Assembly (NCBI RefSeq): GCF_023218935.1
Contig: NZ_JAJIAL010000009.1
DNA from: Fructobacillus cardui
GTDB taxonomy: Bacteria; Bacillota; Bacilli; Lactobacillales; Lactobacillaceae
DNA: 64,000 nt
Direction: 5' to 3' (one strand)
Shown: positions 32,111 to 41,736 of the stretch, in pieces
Layout of the letters: each line of letters begins with the position of its first letter
Position numbering within the stretch: the stretch's first letter is position 1
Program-made: the position numbers and the translations under genes
The notes under the pieces: model-generated
Database searches by the model: none
What the model was told of the DNA's origin: nothing
Seen by the model: the letters and a program-made list of their open reading frames with translations, nothing else

Positions 32111-33082
32111 TTACTGACGCAAAATATATGGCAAGGCCAACTTCGTTAATAGTTCCTTGACAGATGTTTGGTATAGTTCGGTGAAAAACTTTGGTCGATC
32201 AGCCTCATCCTTTGGTGGCGTCACCACAAAAGTATTTTGGTGGTCTTGCTTGCCAACACCAACAAAAGCCGTTTCCTTCGTTTGGAAATCAGTCATCTCG
32301 GAATGGAAGACTTCATAGAGGTTAGCAACCGGTCCATCCAACTGGCGTTGTGACAAAACGGGCGTCAAAGTCACGTACTGGTTAGCGTTGACCGTTGGCA
32401 ATTCTAATTCGGTCAAGCTTTCATCCATTCCCGTAAACAAACGCACCATTTGCTTACGGATTTGTCGGGAATCCTTCAAATTAGCCGCCAAAATTGGTGC
32501 AACTAATTTCTCGCCTTGGGCAGTGGCCCGTGGATAATCCTCTTTTAACGTTGCGAAAGCGTCCGCTGCCAAATCAGACAAGCCAGCCTTATCAGCAGCT
32601 ACCAAAAAGACTTGCGCGTCCAAAACCGTTAACAAGCGGAAGAGGTCCTCGCCGTCGACATTAGCAGTCTCAACCGACAATTCATCCTTAACGCCGGCCA
32701 AGAAAGCCATTACAGTATCCGCTGTTAAGAAACCTTGTTTCGCCAATTCTTGATAAGTAATGGCATGCAGAACAGTTCGATGCAAGCGTGTCGCAATCGT
32801 GATTAACTGTTGGTCCAGATCCTCATCGTTAAAGGTCAAGGCAAAATAAATCTGTGGCGTAATGCCGTTCAGGGTCAAAACTAACTGCAAGAGTTCATTG
32901 CCCAAGACAAAGTCAGCTTCCGTCTGGTCGGGCACTTCAATCAACAGGCGGTCTGCCAAAGCAGACTGTTCGGCACGATCCATGCGGAGCAGCCCATCTT
33001 GGTTCTGCCCCACGCGGGTCATCACGGTACCAGGATAGACCTGATTTGCCTGCTCTAAGAGCTCATTTAACTTCGGATTCAT
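32111..33082 (-). CDS. Conserved protein of unknown role, possibly the IpaB/EvcA-named family
   Basis: 323 aa, acidic, mostly helical, no signal peptide or membrane segment. I do not recognise catalytic motifs. Proteins of this type in lactobacilli are sometimes labelled IpaB/EvcA family; that name says nothing reliable about function and my match is from memory. It overlaps the mvaA 3' end by 20 nt, so it is translated with HMG-CoA reductase. Gene order is ppx, mvaA, this gene, sir2. Confidence 0.55.
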   Translation of the reverse strand: MNPKLNELLEQANQVYPGTVMTRVGQNQDGLLRMDRAEQSALADRLLIEVPDQTEADFVLGNELLQLVLTLNGITPQIYFALTFNDEDLDQQLITIATRLHRTVLHAITYQELAKQGFLTADTVMAFLAGVKDELSVETANVDGEDLFRLLTVLDAQVFLVAADKAGLSDLAADAFATLKEDYPRATAQGEKLVAPILAANLKDSRQIRKQMVRLFTGMDESLTELELPTVNANQYVTLTPVLSQRQLDGPVANLYEVFHSEMTDFQTKETAFVGVGKQDHQNTFVVTPPKDEADRPKFFTELYQTSVKELLTKLALPYILRQ

Positions 33083-34301
33083 GGTGACGCAGTTCTCCTA
33101 ATAACTTTTTTGCATTTTCTTCGTTAATTGCTGGTGCCTTGGTTAATTTCTTAGACAACAGCACGATTTCATCTGTCTTTGCACCGACTGAAATGGCCAG
33201 TAACCGAGCCTGCATCCGCATATGCCCGGCCTGAATGCCCTCACCAGCAATCGCTTTTAAGGCAGCCAGGTTAGAGCTAAGGCCGACAGACAAAACAATT
33301 TTCTTCATTTCATCCAATGTTGGATTGCCCAATAAGGCTAAATTATCTTGTGCTTTAGTAAGACCGGCAATGGCCCCACCAACACGACCAAGGTTCAATG
33401 GTAGAGAAAATTCCCCTTCCAGGAATTCATGGTCATCGCTCACCCGCCAGTTGGTTAGAGCCTGGTATTGACCGCTCCGACTGGCATAGGCATGGCCTGC
33501 GGCTTCAACCGCGCGCCAATCGTTTCCAAGGGCCAAAACAACGGCGGATAAACCGTTAAAAATGCCCTTATTTTCAGTGACTGCCCGGTCAGGGTCAACT
33601 TTGGCAAAATCAGCTAGGTCAACGATCCGCTGTGCAGCGTCAAAGCCACCTAACGCTGTCACTGGCACACGACCAGTGACACTCACAACACTTTGGTGAC
33701 CTGCATTGGTCAAAATTGCCCCTAAAATTTGGTCATCAAAGGGTTCAAAGATCAATCGAATACTCTCTAAAATGGTGTTAACGGAATTGGCCCCCATCGA
33801 CTGGCTCGTATCCACTAAAATATCAAGGCTTGCTCGATGTCCACTAACATGGCGGAGGTTAATGCTCCGTAAACCACCACCACGACGATAGAGACTTGGT
33901 TTGGCCTCTTCGGCTGCCTGGAAAATTTCATATTCGTTGGCAGTTACAAAGGACTGTAGCTGCTCAAAATCAATGTGTTCAAAGAGAATCTGACCGCCCA
34001 GAATTGCCTGGCTGTTACCCGCACTCTTAAAACCACCACCCATCTTAAACAAGTGGGCACCGTTGTTCGCCGCTGCGATGACGGATGGTTCTTCAGTAAC
34101 CATTGGCACTTGATAGGGCTGGTTATCCAAGACTAAATGCCGAACAATTCCCTCTGGCAAGGAAAAATCAGTCAAATAATTCTCAACTAAATCCTTGTGT
34201 GCGACCTCTTGGTCTTTTACGAACCGCGCCATCAATTCTTCTGGCAAGTTCAATAAGTCAAGTCGTTCTTCTGGCGTTAATTCGTAAAATTTTTTAGTCA
34301 T
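33063..34301 (-). CDS. mvaA: Class II (degradative-type) HMG-CoA reductase
   Basis: 412 aa. It interconverts HMG-CoA and mevalonate; in lactic acid bacteria it serves the mevalonate route to isoprenoids. It has the class II signature EEPSVIAAANNGA near residue 80, DTSQSMGANSVN near 172, and a C-terminal catalytic His in IQAGHMRMQARLLA near 367. A longer version starts at a TTG (34322); the ATG at 34301 is preferred. It overlaps ppx by 8 nt. Confidence 0.93.
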   Translation of the reverse strand: MTKKFYELTPEERLDLLNLPEELMARFVKDQEVAHKDLVENYLTDFSLPEGIVRHLVLDNQPYQVPMVTEEPSVIAAANNGAHLFKMGGGFKSAGNSQAILGGQILFEHIDFEQLQSFVTANEYEIFQAAEEAKPSLYRRGGGLRSINLRHVSGHRASLDILVDTSQSMGANSVNTILESIRLIFEPFDDQILGAILTNAGHQSVVSVTGRVPVTALGGFDAAQRIVDLADFAKVDPDRAVTENKGIFNGLSAVVLALGNDWRAVEAAGHAYASRSGQYQALTNWRVSDDHEFLEGEFSLPLNLGRVGGAIAGLTKAQDNLALLGNPTLDEMKKIVLSVGLSSNLAALKAIAGEGIQAGHMRMQARLLAISVGAKTDEIVLLSKKLTKAPAINEENAKKLLGELRHHESEVK

Positions 34302-35238
34302 TGATTTGCTCTTTTTCCTCAAATAGGCGTTCGATCAGGCCTTCACGGACACCAGATTCTGAAAAGATGACCTGGGGGGCGTTTAAAACACTAATCAGGT
34401 TCAATACCGGCAACAGGCCCGATATGATAATATCGGCCCGGTTTTTCTCTAAGCCGGCGAGGTGCTCTCGCTCAGTTCGAGACATCTGAGCAATTTGATG
34501 AAAAATTTCGCCAACCTGGTTGGCCGGCATCATAAACCCGTGAAGGGCTTTCGGATGGTAAACCAATTCTTTTTCTTCAGCCATCTTTGCTAATGACCGA
34601 TTTGCCCCACCTAAAAGAATGACCGGCAGATTTTGACAGTCATCGATAAAATGCAATTTGCGATAAGCGGACTGAATATCCGCATTCGCCTGTCGAATAT
34701 TGGCTTCATCAATGGTGTCAGCCAAATGATAGCGTTCAGAAAGGTTAACGGCACCAAATGGCACGGAAACCTCGGCTAACGCCTGGCCATTTTTGAAGGG
34801 AATTAATTCGACCGATGCGCCACCAGTATCTAGAATGATACCATTCAGCACATCTGGCAATGCTTCTCTGACGCCGAGAAAATCGTAGTGGGCCTCTTCT
34901 TGGCCGGTCAAGACTCGAAAGCTGATTTCCGCTTCGTCTTTGACCCGCTCTAGGAATTCTGCTTGATTTTTGGCGGAACGCACGGCTGCCGTTGTGATGG
35001 CGTAGACCTCGCTAACTTCGTAATCGTCAATTTTTTGTCGATATTTTTGCAAGACTTTAATGGTCCGAGCCATCGGTTCCTCTTGTAAAATCAGATTTCG
35101 CCCCATGTTTTGCGAAAGTCTTGTATCTTCTTTTACACGCAAAATCTCCGTATACGTTTCATTTGAATGTAATTTTTCAATGACTAACCGCGTCGAATTG
35201 CTGCCCAAGTCGATAATGGCAATTTTTCTATCTTGCAT
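34294..35238 (-). CDS. ppx: Exopolyphosphatase / pppGpp phosphohydrolase family protein
   Basis: 314 aa with the ASKHA ATPase fold. The N-terminal phosphate-binding strand IDLGSNSTRLVIE and the second motif LDTGGASVELIPF near residue 140 match Ppx/GppA. It cleaves polyphosphate or pppGpp; the two activities cannot be told apart here. The C-terminal domains of long Ppx are absent, as in many Firmicutes. The ATG at 35238 has GGGG upstream; a TTG four codons earlier is possible. First gene of the ppx-mvaA-unknown-sir2 run. Confidence 0.88.
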   Translation of the reverse strand: MQDRKIAIIDLGSNSTRLVIEKLHSNETYTEILRVKEDTRLSQNMGRNLILQEEPMARTIKVLQKYRQKIDDYEVSEVYAITTAAVRSAKNQAEFLERVKDEAEISFRVLTGQEEAHYDFLGVREALPDVLNGIILDTGGASVELIPFKNGQALAEVSVPFGAVNLSERYHLADTIDEANIRQANADIQSAYRKLHFIDDCQNLPVILLGGANRSLAKMAEEKELVYHPKALHGFMMPANQVGEIFHQIAQMSRTEREHLAGLEKNRADIIISGLLPVLNLISVLNAPQVIFSESGVREGLIERLFEEKEQIND

Positions 35239-35291
35239 ATCAGACCCCAATCGTTTGATTATTACTCAGTATAACACGAATAATTGGAAAG

Positions 35292-35333
35292 AAAAAAGCC
35301 AGCCGAGGCGTTTTTATCACCGCGAGCTGACTT
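35292..35333 (-). terminator. Terminator after the LCP gene
   Basis: AAGTCAGC pairs with GCTGGCTT, followed by T residues on the minus strand. Confidence 0.75.
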
Positions 35334-35347
35334 CTGTATTCAAAGAT

Positions 35348-36511
35348 TTATTGAACTAATTTTTCATCAATTTGTGCTAGAGCATAGGCTGCTGAACCCA
35401 ACTGATCGGATGGCACATCACTAGCAAACTGGGAACCGGTTTCCTTATGTTTCAAACCAAGCTGAGACCTTAAGAGATTGGTTATCCGTTGCTTTTCAGA
35501 GGTTGGCACCATTTGGTAAGAAACACCCTCGTACATCACGCCCTGACCTTGCAAATGGTCAGAAACTTGGTTCTTCACAGCGCCACGGTACTTCTGGGCA
35601 ATTTTAACAATGTCGTTAAAGGACAAATCAGTCTGAGCATTCTTTGAAATTGCCTTAACGAAACTTGGATCAATCAACGTCTTGACGTTCACTGCCTTCT
35701 TTAGCATTGCTTCCAATACCAAGCGTTGGCGCTGTTGACGACCATAATCACCCTGCTGATCATCATAGCGCATCCGTGAAAAGGCCAAGGCGGCATCACC
35801 GTCCATCACTGTCTTACTTGCTGACCAAGTCACACCATTATCGGTTGACTTCTCGTAAGAAGTAGAACCCTTGTGGAAACGATACAAATCAGGGCCATAA
35901 TCATGAGCTGTTGCTTGACTATATTGGAAGGAAAGTGGGGATTTAACTGAAACACCGCCAACCTTCTTAACCAAGGTTTCCAAGCCCTTCATATTAACTA
36001 GCGCATAAGTATCAATTGGCACGTTTAAGTAGTTTTGAACAGCCTTCATGGAAGCACCAACGCCATCCAAACTATAAGCAGCATTTAACTTCTGTGGGAA
36101 GGTATCCTCATCACCTGGAATTGCTGTCATAATATCACGTGGAATTGAAACCATCGTGACCTTATTTTCCGTTGGGTTAACGGTGGCTACCATCATTGAA
36201 TCACTCAAACCTGTTCGATCACGATCAAGTTCTCCAGTATCAGTTCCCAAAATCAAAATTGAGAATGACTTGCCCTGGGCAATCAAACTTGAAACATCTC
36301 GGGTCTTTGAAATTTTAGCCGATTTTTGAATTGAATCAATGGAACCTTTATATTCGCTATAGAGGTAAGCACCCCATCCGATTACACCAACCACGATGGC
36401 AAGTAGGATATATAAAATCCAACGTTTCACACGACTCTTCTTTTTCTTTGTTTGACGGACTTCATCAAACCGCCGTTGCCGTGAAAATTCATTATTATTT
36501 TGATCTGCCAT
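35348..36511 (-). CDS. LytR-CpsA-Psr (LCP) family cell-wall glycopolymer ligase
   Basis: 387 aa. A short basic cytoplasmic tail, one transmembrane helix (about residues 31-52) and an extracellular LCP domain with ILGTDTGELDRDRTGLSDSM near 90, SIPRDIM near 128, and RMRYDDQQGDYGRQQRQR near 245, the Arg-rich pyrophosphate-binding segment. LCP proteins attach teichoic acids or capsule to peptidoglycan. The start at 36511 gives the usual short tail; the upstream extension lacks an RBS. Confidence 0.9.
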   Translation of the reverse strand: MADQNNNEFSRQRRFDEVRQTKKKKSRVKRWILYILLAIVVGVIGWGAYLYSEYKGSIDSIQKSAKISKTRDVSSLIAQGKSFSILILGTDTGELDRDRTGLSDSMMVATVNPTENKVTMVSIPRDIMTAIPGDEDTFPQKLNAAYSLDGVGASMKAVQNYLNVPIDTYALVNMKGLETLVKKVGGVSVKSPLSFQYSQATAHDYGPDLYRFHKGSTSYEKSTDNGVTWSASKTVMDGDAALAFSRMRYDDQQGDYGRQQRQRLVLEAMLKKAVNVKTLIDPSFVKAISKNAQTDLSFNDIVKIAQKYRGAVKNQVSDHLQGQGVMYEGVSYQMVPTSEKQRITNLLRSQLGLKHKETGSQFASDVPSDQLGSAAYALAQIDEKLVQ

Positions 36512-36660
36512 AAGAACTTCGACACTCCATTTTTTTCGCCGTATTTGCGCGCTTCCTGGCTGCGCTCTCATGTTTCCTTATCTTACCACAAATGTAGTTG
36601 AATCAATAAAATATGGAGCTATCTGTCTACTTACTATCCACATTTAACTTTTTCTTAAAC

Positions 36661-36694
36661 AAAAAAAACACCTACATACTAATGTAAGTGTTTT
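36661..36694 (-). terminator. Terminator after the LysM-CAP gene
   Basis: Minus strand AACACTTACAT / ATGTAGGTGTT around TAGT, then seven T residues. Confidence 0.85.
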
Positions 36695-36722
36695 AGTTTA
36701 AATTAAGATTAATCGGTTAAGA

Positions 36723-37487
36723 TTAGCCAGCGATACCAACGATAGTACCGTCAACGATTCCAAATCCAACCTTTGTGAAGCTGGCGTTCATCAACCAGTT
36801 ACGGTGAGCTGGTGCAGCAATCATACCAGTTTCGTTGTACCATGCATCAACAACTTGGCTTGGAGCCCAGTCGATTGCAACAACTTCAGGTCCAGCAACT
36901 TGTTGCATGTGACCAGTTGGCAAACCACCGTTTGCAACAGCGTTTTCAGCACGTGATTGTGCACGAGCAGCCAATGAAGCATCGTATGATACAGGTGCCA
37001 AGCCAGCAGCTGCACGCTTAGCGTTCATAGCGTTGATGATTGTTTGAACTGAACCGCTAGCACCAGCTGAGTAAGTGCTGTAGTTAGCTGAAGATGAAGT
37101 AGTAGCAGCTTGTGCCTGAGTGTTTGTGTTTGTAGTAGCTTGTGTTTGAGTAGTTGCTGAAGAAGCAGTAGCAGCTGCGGCAGCAGCAGTACCTGCTGTT
37201 TCTGTCTGAGCAGTTGCCGTAGTTGTGTTAGCAGCTGCGGCTGCGGCTGTCCCAGCAGCGGTACCATCAGTCTTGATGATGTCACCAACAAAAATCAAGT
37301 TAACGTTTTGAATGTTGTTCTTTGAAGCCAAATCATCAACAGTCGTGTTGTTGTTGGCAGCGATTTGTGACAAGGTATCCCCTGCCTTAACAGTAATATC
37401 GTTGGCTGAAGCAACTGCTCCGGCACCTGCAAACGCAGCTGCACCAGCCACCGTCGCTAAAATAGTTTTGGTAATATTATTCTTCAT
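36723..37487 (-). CDS. Secreted LysM-CAP domain protein
   Basis: 254 aa. A Sec signal peptide (cleavage probably after AVASA near residue 28) is followed by one LysM domain (ITVKAGDTLSQIA to FVGDIIKT, about 31-75), a long Ala/Thr/Gln linker (about 80-145), and a CAP/SCP domain (from NAMNAKRAAAGLAPV) with the HRNWLMN motif near the C-terminus. LysM binds peptidoglycan; the CAP domain's role in bacteria is not settled. The CAP part is short, ending soon after VGFGIVDG. The start at 37487 is chosen from GGAG nine bases upstream. Confidence 0.88.
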   Translation of the reverse strand: MKNNITKTILATVAGAAAFAGAGAVASANDITVKAGDTLSQIAANNNTTVDDLASKNNIQNVNLIFVGDIIKTDGTAAGTAAAAAANTTTATAQTETAGTAAAAAATASSATTQTQATTNTNTQAQAATTSSSANYSTYSAGASGSVQTIINAMNAKRAAAGLAPVSYDASLAARAQSRAENAVANGGLPTGHMQQVAGPEVVAIDWAPSQVVDAWYNETGMIAAPAHRNWLMNASFTKVGFGIVDGTIVGIAG

Positions 37488-37629
37488 GAGAGACATCTCC
37501 ATTTTTTTCTGCTTATGTTTGATTAGTAAGTGCTTAACTTACGCTTAATCTATATATTCATTTTAGACACTGGTTATTGCTGGCCTCTTTCTATAATGTT
37601 ACACAGGCATTACATTTGACTCTTTTGAA

Positions 37630-38604
37630 TTACAAAGAGCCCTTATAGAGTAAAGATCCATAGGTAAAACCTGCTCCAAAGCCAGTCAACAAGACCTTTT
37701 TCTCTGCTAAATCCGTACTTTCTCGCAACTGGTCAAAGGCCATCGCAATCCCTGCGGAGGACGAATTACCATACTTTTCGACATTCGTGATGAACTTTGC
37801 CATTGGTTGATTCAAGGCTTCAGCCACCTTCTCAATCATCCTCAGGTTTGCTTGGTGCAAAATCACATAGTCCACATCATCAATTGTTAAGTCTTGGTCT
37901 GCCAAGAATTGTTGAATATGGTTTGGAATCAAAGTGGTCACTTCTCGATAAACCATCCGTCCTTCCTGAAAAAAGGCATCAATCTTTGGATAGTTGTCGG
38001 CGCTCAAAGATGTTAATGGCTCGATTCGACCGGAATGAACAACATCTGCATCTCCTATCGTGTGCAAATCAGTGGCCAAAACTTCGCCTTGTTCGCTAGG
38101 GGCTAGCAAAACAGCTCCAGCACCATCGCCAAAGAAAACGGTACTCGTTCGATCACGGAAATCCATCATCTTCGAGTTCACTTCAGCAGCAATCACCAAG
38201 CCATACCGGTATTGCCCAGTCTTCATAAAGTTATCGGCCGTCGTCAAACCAAAGACAAAGCCGGCACAAGCAGTTGATAGATCAAAGCCAAAGGCCTTTT
38301 TGGCTCCTAAATTACGTTGCACCAAAGCTGCCGTTGAAGGTGCCAGGCCATCCGGGGTAAAAGTGGTTACAATGATAAAATCAACTTCTTCGGCCGAAAC
38401 ACCGGCTTTCTTTAGCGCTTGTTGGGCCGCCTTCGTTGCCAAATCAGACGTATTTTCCCCCTGTAAAGAGACATGCCGTTCCTGTATTCCGGTGTGACTG
38501 ACAATCCATTCGTCCGAAGTATCAATCACTTTCGCCAAGTCATCGTTCGTGACAACATCTTCTGGCACATAATGACCACTGGCGATTATTTTACTTCCAA
38601 ACAT
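37630..38604 (-). CDS. Second 3-oxoacyl-ACP synthase III
   Basis: 324 aa KAS III homologue outside the fab operon. The triad is intact: Cys in STACAGF near residue 112, His in LHQANLR near 250, and Asn in EKYGNSSSAG near 280. It is clearly diverged from the operon copy at 8558-9532, so it may prefer another primer (for example branched or longer acyl-CoA) or serve lipid salvage; this is inference. It stands alone, with a palindromic operator-like site upstream and no FabT box. Confidence 0.9.
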   Translation of the reverse strand: MFGSKIIASGHYVPEDVVTNDDLAKVIDTSDEWIVSHTGIQERHVSLQGENTSDLATKAAQQALKKAGVSAEEVDFIIVTTFTPDGLAPSTAALVQRNLGAKKAFGFDLSTACAGFVFGLTTADNFMKTGQYRYGLVIAAEVNSKMMDFRDRTSTVFFGDGAGAVLLAPSEQGEVLATDLHTIGDADVVHSGRIEPLTSLSADNYPKIDAFFQEGRMVYREVTTLIPNHIQQFLADQDLTIDDVDYVILHQANLRMIEKVAEALNQPMAKFITNVEKYGNSSSAGIAMAFDQLRESTDLAEKKVLLTGFGAGFTYGSLLYKGSL

Positions 38605-38654
38605 ATTATTACCTATATAAATAAAACCAATCCATCTTGGAACTTCGTCAATAT

Positions 38655-38680
38655 GTGTAAATCGTCTTACTAATTTACAC
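38655..38680. promoter_or_regulatory. Perfect 8-bp inverted repeat upstream of the second fabH
   Basis: GTGTAAAT (38655-38662) and ATTTACAC (38673-38680) are separated by 10 bp. No T-run follows, so a dimeric regulator site is more likely than a terminator. A TTGACG -35-like hexamer lies just downstream on the minus strand. Confidence 0.5.
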
Positions 38681-38698
38681 GGCTCATATTAACCTAAC

Positions 38699-38729
38699 AT
38701 AAAATCCCCACCAAAGGTGAGGATTTTTA
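38699..38729. terminator. Terminator after valS
   Basis: AAAATCC-T-CACC pairs with GGTG-G-GGATTTT around a short loop, with T-rich flanks. Confidence 0.8.
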
Positions 38730-38745
38730 TTACTATTCGCCTATT

Positions 38746-41427
38746 TTACCCTTGCGCTTGTAAATCAGCAATGCGCTTTTGAGTTGAAGCAAGCTTTTCT
38801 TCCCAGTCAGCAAGCTTCTCACGTTCGGCAGCAACAACCTTTTCAGGCGCCGAATGGACAAACTTTTCGTTTGAAAGCTTACCATTGGCACGAGCAACTT
38901 CCTTTTGGAACTTGTCAGCTTCACCTTGCAGGCGACTGATTTCCGCTTCAATATCAATCAAACCAGCCAATGGGACATAAACTTCCGCACCAGTGATGAC
39001 CTGTGACATGGCCAATTGCGGCACAGTCACGTCCGTATCAATCGTCAATGATTCTGGCTTGACAAAACGATCGATATAGTCCGCATTTTCATTAAAGATT
39101 GACTTCAATGCTGGATCCGTGACCTTGATAATCACGTTGATTGGCTTTGACATTGGTGCCTTTGCTTCGGCGCGGATGTTACGAACAGCAACAATCAAAT
39201 CTTGCAAAGACTTGAAGGAGGCCGCTGCTTCAGCATTTGCCAAAGATTCTTGGTAAACAGGATAAGCTTGGATACCGAGGTGTTCGTCCTTGCCCTTTTG
39301 TTGTGGCATTTCTTGCCAGATGGCTTCGGAGACAAACGGCATAATTGGTTGGAGCAAGCGCAACGTTTGATCCAAGACATAGGCTAAGGTCTGTTGAACG
39401 GCTGTCTTATCCCCATCACCGTTCAATGACTCCTTAGTCATTTCAACGTACCAATCAGCCAAATCAGACCAGATGAAGTTGTACAAATCACGACCAGCTT
39501 CACCAAACTCAAACTTCTCGAAGTTTTCAGAAACTTCCTTAACCGTCGCGTTCAAGCGGTCCAAAATCCATTGGTCGGCTAGCATCTGTTGGTCCTTAGC
39601 TGGCTCTTCGGCCTTCGTGTCATCATCAAGGTTCATAATCACATAGCGAGCAACGTTCCAAATCTTGTTAATGAAGTTCCAGGCCGCATCCATCTTTTCA
39701 TAAGTAAAGCGGACGTCTTGACCAGGTGTTGAACCAGTTGCCAGGAACCAACGTAAGGCATCGGCACCATACTTTTCAATCACATCCATTGGGTCGACAC
39801 CGTTACCCAATGACTTTGACATCTTGCGACCTTCACCATCACGAATCAAGCCGTGAATCAAGACGTTCTTAAATGGTCCTTCGCCAGTAAACTCTTTTCC
39901 TTGGAACATCATTCGGGCAACCCAGAAGAAGATAATATCATAACCCGTTACCAAGGTATTCGTTGGATAATACTTAGCATAGTCGCCATCTAAATCGTTT
40001 GGCCAGCCCATCGTTGAAAATGGCCAAAGGGCTGAGGAGAACCAAGTATCCAAAACATCTGGATCACGTTCCCAATCAGCGCCAGGCGCCTCTGTCCCAA
40101 CGTACATTTCTTCTTGGTCCGTCCCCTTGTTCTTATACCAGGCTGGAATCTGGTGGCCCCACCAGAGTTGACGAGAAATCACCCAGTCGCGGATGTTTTC
40201 CATCCAACGAGTAAAGGTATCTTCAAAACGACCAGGAACAAAGTGCACCTTTTCGTCAGCATTTTGCTGCATGGCCAAAATTTGCTTAGCCAATGGCTCC
40301 ATTTTAACGAACCACTGTGTTGAAAGACGTGATTCGATTTGAACACCTGTCCGTTCAGAGTGGCCAACTGAGTGAACCAGTGGTTCTACTTCAAGCATGA
40401 ACCCTTGTTCTTGCAAATCAGCGACCATGGCTTTACGGCCTTCGAAACGATCAAGGCCAGCATACTTGCCGGCGTTTTCGTTCAAATGAGCATCTTCCGT
40501 CATCGTGTTGATGCGTTCCAAATCATGACGGTTTCCGACTTGGAAATCGTTTGGATCGTGGGCTGGCGTAATCTTGACCATTCCAGTTCCAAAGTCTTTT
40601 TCAACATATTCATCAGCGATAATTGGAATCTCACGGTTAACAAGCGGTACCTTAACCGTCTTGCCAATCAAATCCTTGTAGCGTTCGTCTGATGGATGAA
40701 CAGCAACGGCAACGTCTCCGAACATCGTTTCTGGACGCGTTGTAGCAATTTCGATATAGTCCTTACCATTCAACGTTGTACCATCCGTAAATGGATACTT
40801 GACGTGGTAGAAGGCACCCTCATCATCTTGATAAATGACTTCAATATCAGACAAAGCTGTTCGAGCCTGTGGGTCCCAGTTGATAATGTATTCACCACGA
40901 TAAATCAGTCCCTTGCTGTACAGGTCGATAAAGACCTTATTAACCGCCTGATTTAACCCTTCATCTAGCGTAAAGCGTTCGCGGCTATAGTCCAATGACA
41001 AGCCCATCTTACCCCATTGTTGCTTGATGGTTGAAGCATATTCATTTTTCCAATCCCAAACTTGTTCAACAAACTTTTCACGACCCAAATCATAGCGGGA
41101 AACGCCTTGATCGCGCAAACGTTGTTCCACCTTTGCTTGGGTGGCGATACCAGCGTGATCCATTCCTGGCAACCACAAAGTGTCAAACCCTTGCATCCGC
41201 TTTTGGCGAATTAACATATCCTGCAAAGTCGTGTCCCAGGCATGACCAAGGTGCAACTTACCGGTAACGTTTGGTGGTGGAATCACCACTGAGTAAGGTT
41301 CTGGTTCTTGACCCTGAATGGCCTGATTTGCTTCTGGTGCAAACAAATCATTATCCAACCAGTCTTGGTAACGGCCAGCCTCAACGGCTGTTGGATCGTA
41401 CTTGGTTGACATTTCAACTTCACGCAT
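38746..41427 (-). CDS. valS: Valyl-tRNA synthetase
   Basis: 893 aa class I synthetase that charges tRNA-Val and edits misactivated Thr. The HIGH motif (PPPNVTGKLHLGHAW near residue 50), KMSKS (GRKMSKSLGNGVDP near 535), the CP1 editing insertion (about 190-350), the anticodon-binding domain and a C-terminal coiled coil (about 825-893) are all seen. AAGGAG stands eight bases before the ATG at 41427. A T-box leader lies upstream. Confidence 0.97.
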   Translation of the reverse strand: MREVEMSTKYDPTAVEAGRYQDWLDNDLFAPEANQAIQGQEPEPYSVVIPPPNVTGKLHLGHAWDTTLQDMLIRQKRMQGFDTLWLPGMDHAGIATQAKVEQRLRDQGVSRYDLGREKFVEQVWDWKNEYASTIKQQWGKMGLSLDYSRERFTLDEGLNQAVNKVFIDLYSKGLIYRGEYIINWDPQARTALSDIEVIYQDDEGAFYHVKYPFTDGTTLNGKDYIEIATTRPETMFGDVAVAVHPSDERYKDLIGKTVKVPLVNREIPIIADEYVEKDFGTGMVKITPAHDPNDFQVGNRHDLERINTMTEDAHLNENAGKYAGLDRFEGRKAMVADLQEQGFMLEVEPLVHSVGHSERTGVQIESRLSTQWFVKMEPLAKQILAMQQNADEKVHFVPGRFEDTFTRWMENIRDWVISRQLWWGHQIPAWYKNKGTDQEEMYVGTEAPGADWERDPDVLDTWFSSALWPFSTMGWPNDLDGDYAKYYPTNTLVTGYDIIFFWVARMMFQGKEFTGEGPFKNVLIHGLIRDGEGRKMSKSLGNGVDPMDVIEKYGADALRWFLATGSTPGQDVRFTYEKMDAAWNFINKIWNVARYVIMNLDDDTKAEEPAKDQQMLADQWILDRLNATVKEVSENFEKFEFGEAGRDLYNFIWSDLADWYVEMTKESLNGDGDKTAVQQTLAYVLDQTLRLLQPIMPFVSEAIWQEMPQQKGKDEHLGIQAYPVYQESLANAEAAASFKSLQDLIVAVRNIRAEAKAPMSKPINVIIKVTDPALKSIFNENADYIDRFVKPESLTIDTDVTVPQLAMSQVITGAEVYVPLAGLIDIEAEISRLQGEADKFQKEVARANGKLSNEKFVHSAPEKVVAAEREKLADWEEKLASTQKRIADLQAQG

Positions 41428-41467
41428 AGCAAATCTCCTTTAATAGTAATGTGGCCTGTGGTCCAAA

Positions 41468-41660
41468 ATAAAAAGCGTCCTAATCTTTCGATTAGGACGC
41501 TTACACGTGGTACCACCTAAATTGCTATCGACAATTTTGATAGCCACTCATTCATTAACATTTTTAACGCCAAAGCAACCTTCCACATTAACAGTCCTAG
41601 TTTTCACCACCCACTAGGTCTCTCACAGCTGCGCTTGTGTACTCCTCATTAGCTTTTCTA
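41468..41660 (-). promoter_or_regulatory. T-box riboswitch of valS
   Basis: On the minus strand the leader shows stem I features (GAGGAGTAC near its 5' end, AGAGAGACCTAGTGGGTGG), the T-box sequence TAGGTGGTACCACG, and a terminator GCGTCCTAATC / GATTAGGACGC followed by T residues (41470-41502). Uncharged tRNA-Val pairs with the T-box to favour antitermination. A GTT (Val) triplet in AAGGTTGCT is a specifier candidate, not a firm one. Confidence 0.85.
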
Positions 41661-41689
41661 AGTGTACAAAGGACCATGAAAATAGTCAA
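41661..41689 (-). promoter_or_regulatory. valS promoter
   Basis: -35 TTGACT (plus 41684-41689), 17-bp spacer, -10 TACACT (41661-41666), just upstream of the T-box. Confidence 0.75.
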
Positions 41690-41705
41690 GCCAATTTTAC
41701 ACTAA

Positions 41706-41731
41706 AAAACCTGGGAGAGCGCCCAGGTTCA
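41706..41731 (-). terminator. Terminator after the Ser-rich membrane protein gene
   Basis: AACCTGGG pairs with CCCAGGTT around a five-base loop, then six T residues on the minus strand. Confidence 0.85.
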
Positions 41732-41736
41732 AAATT

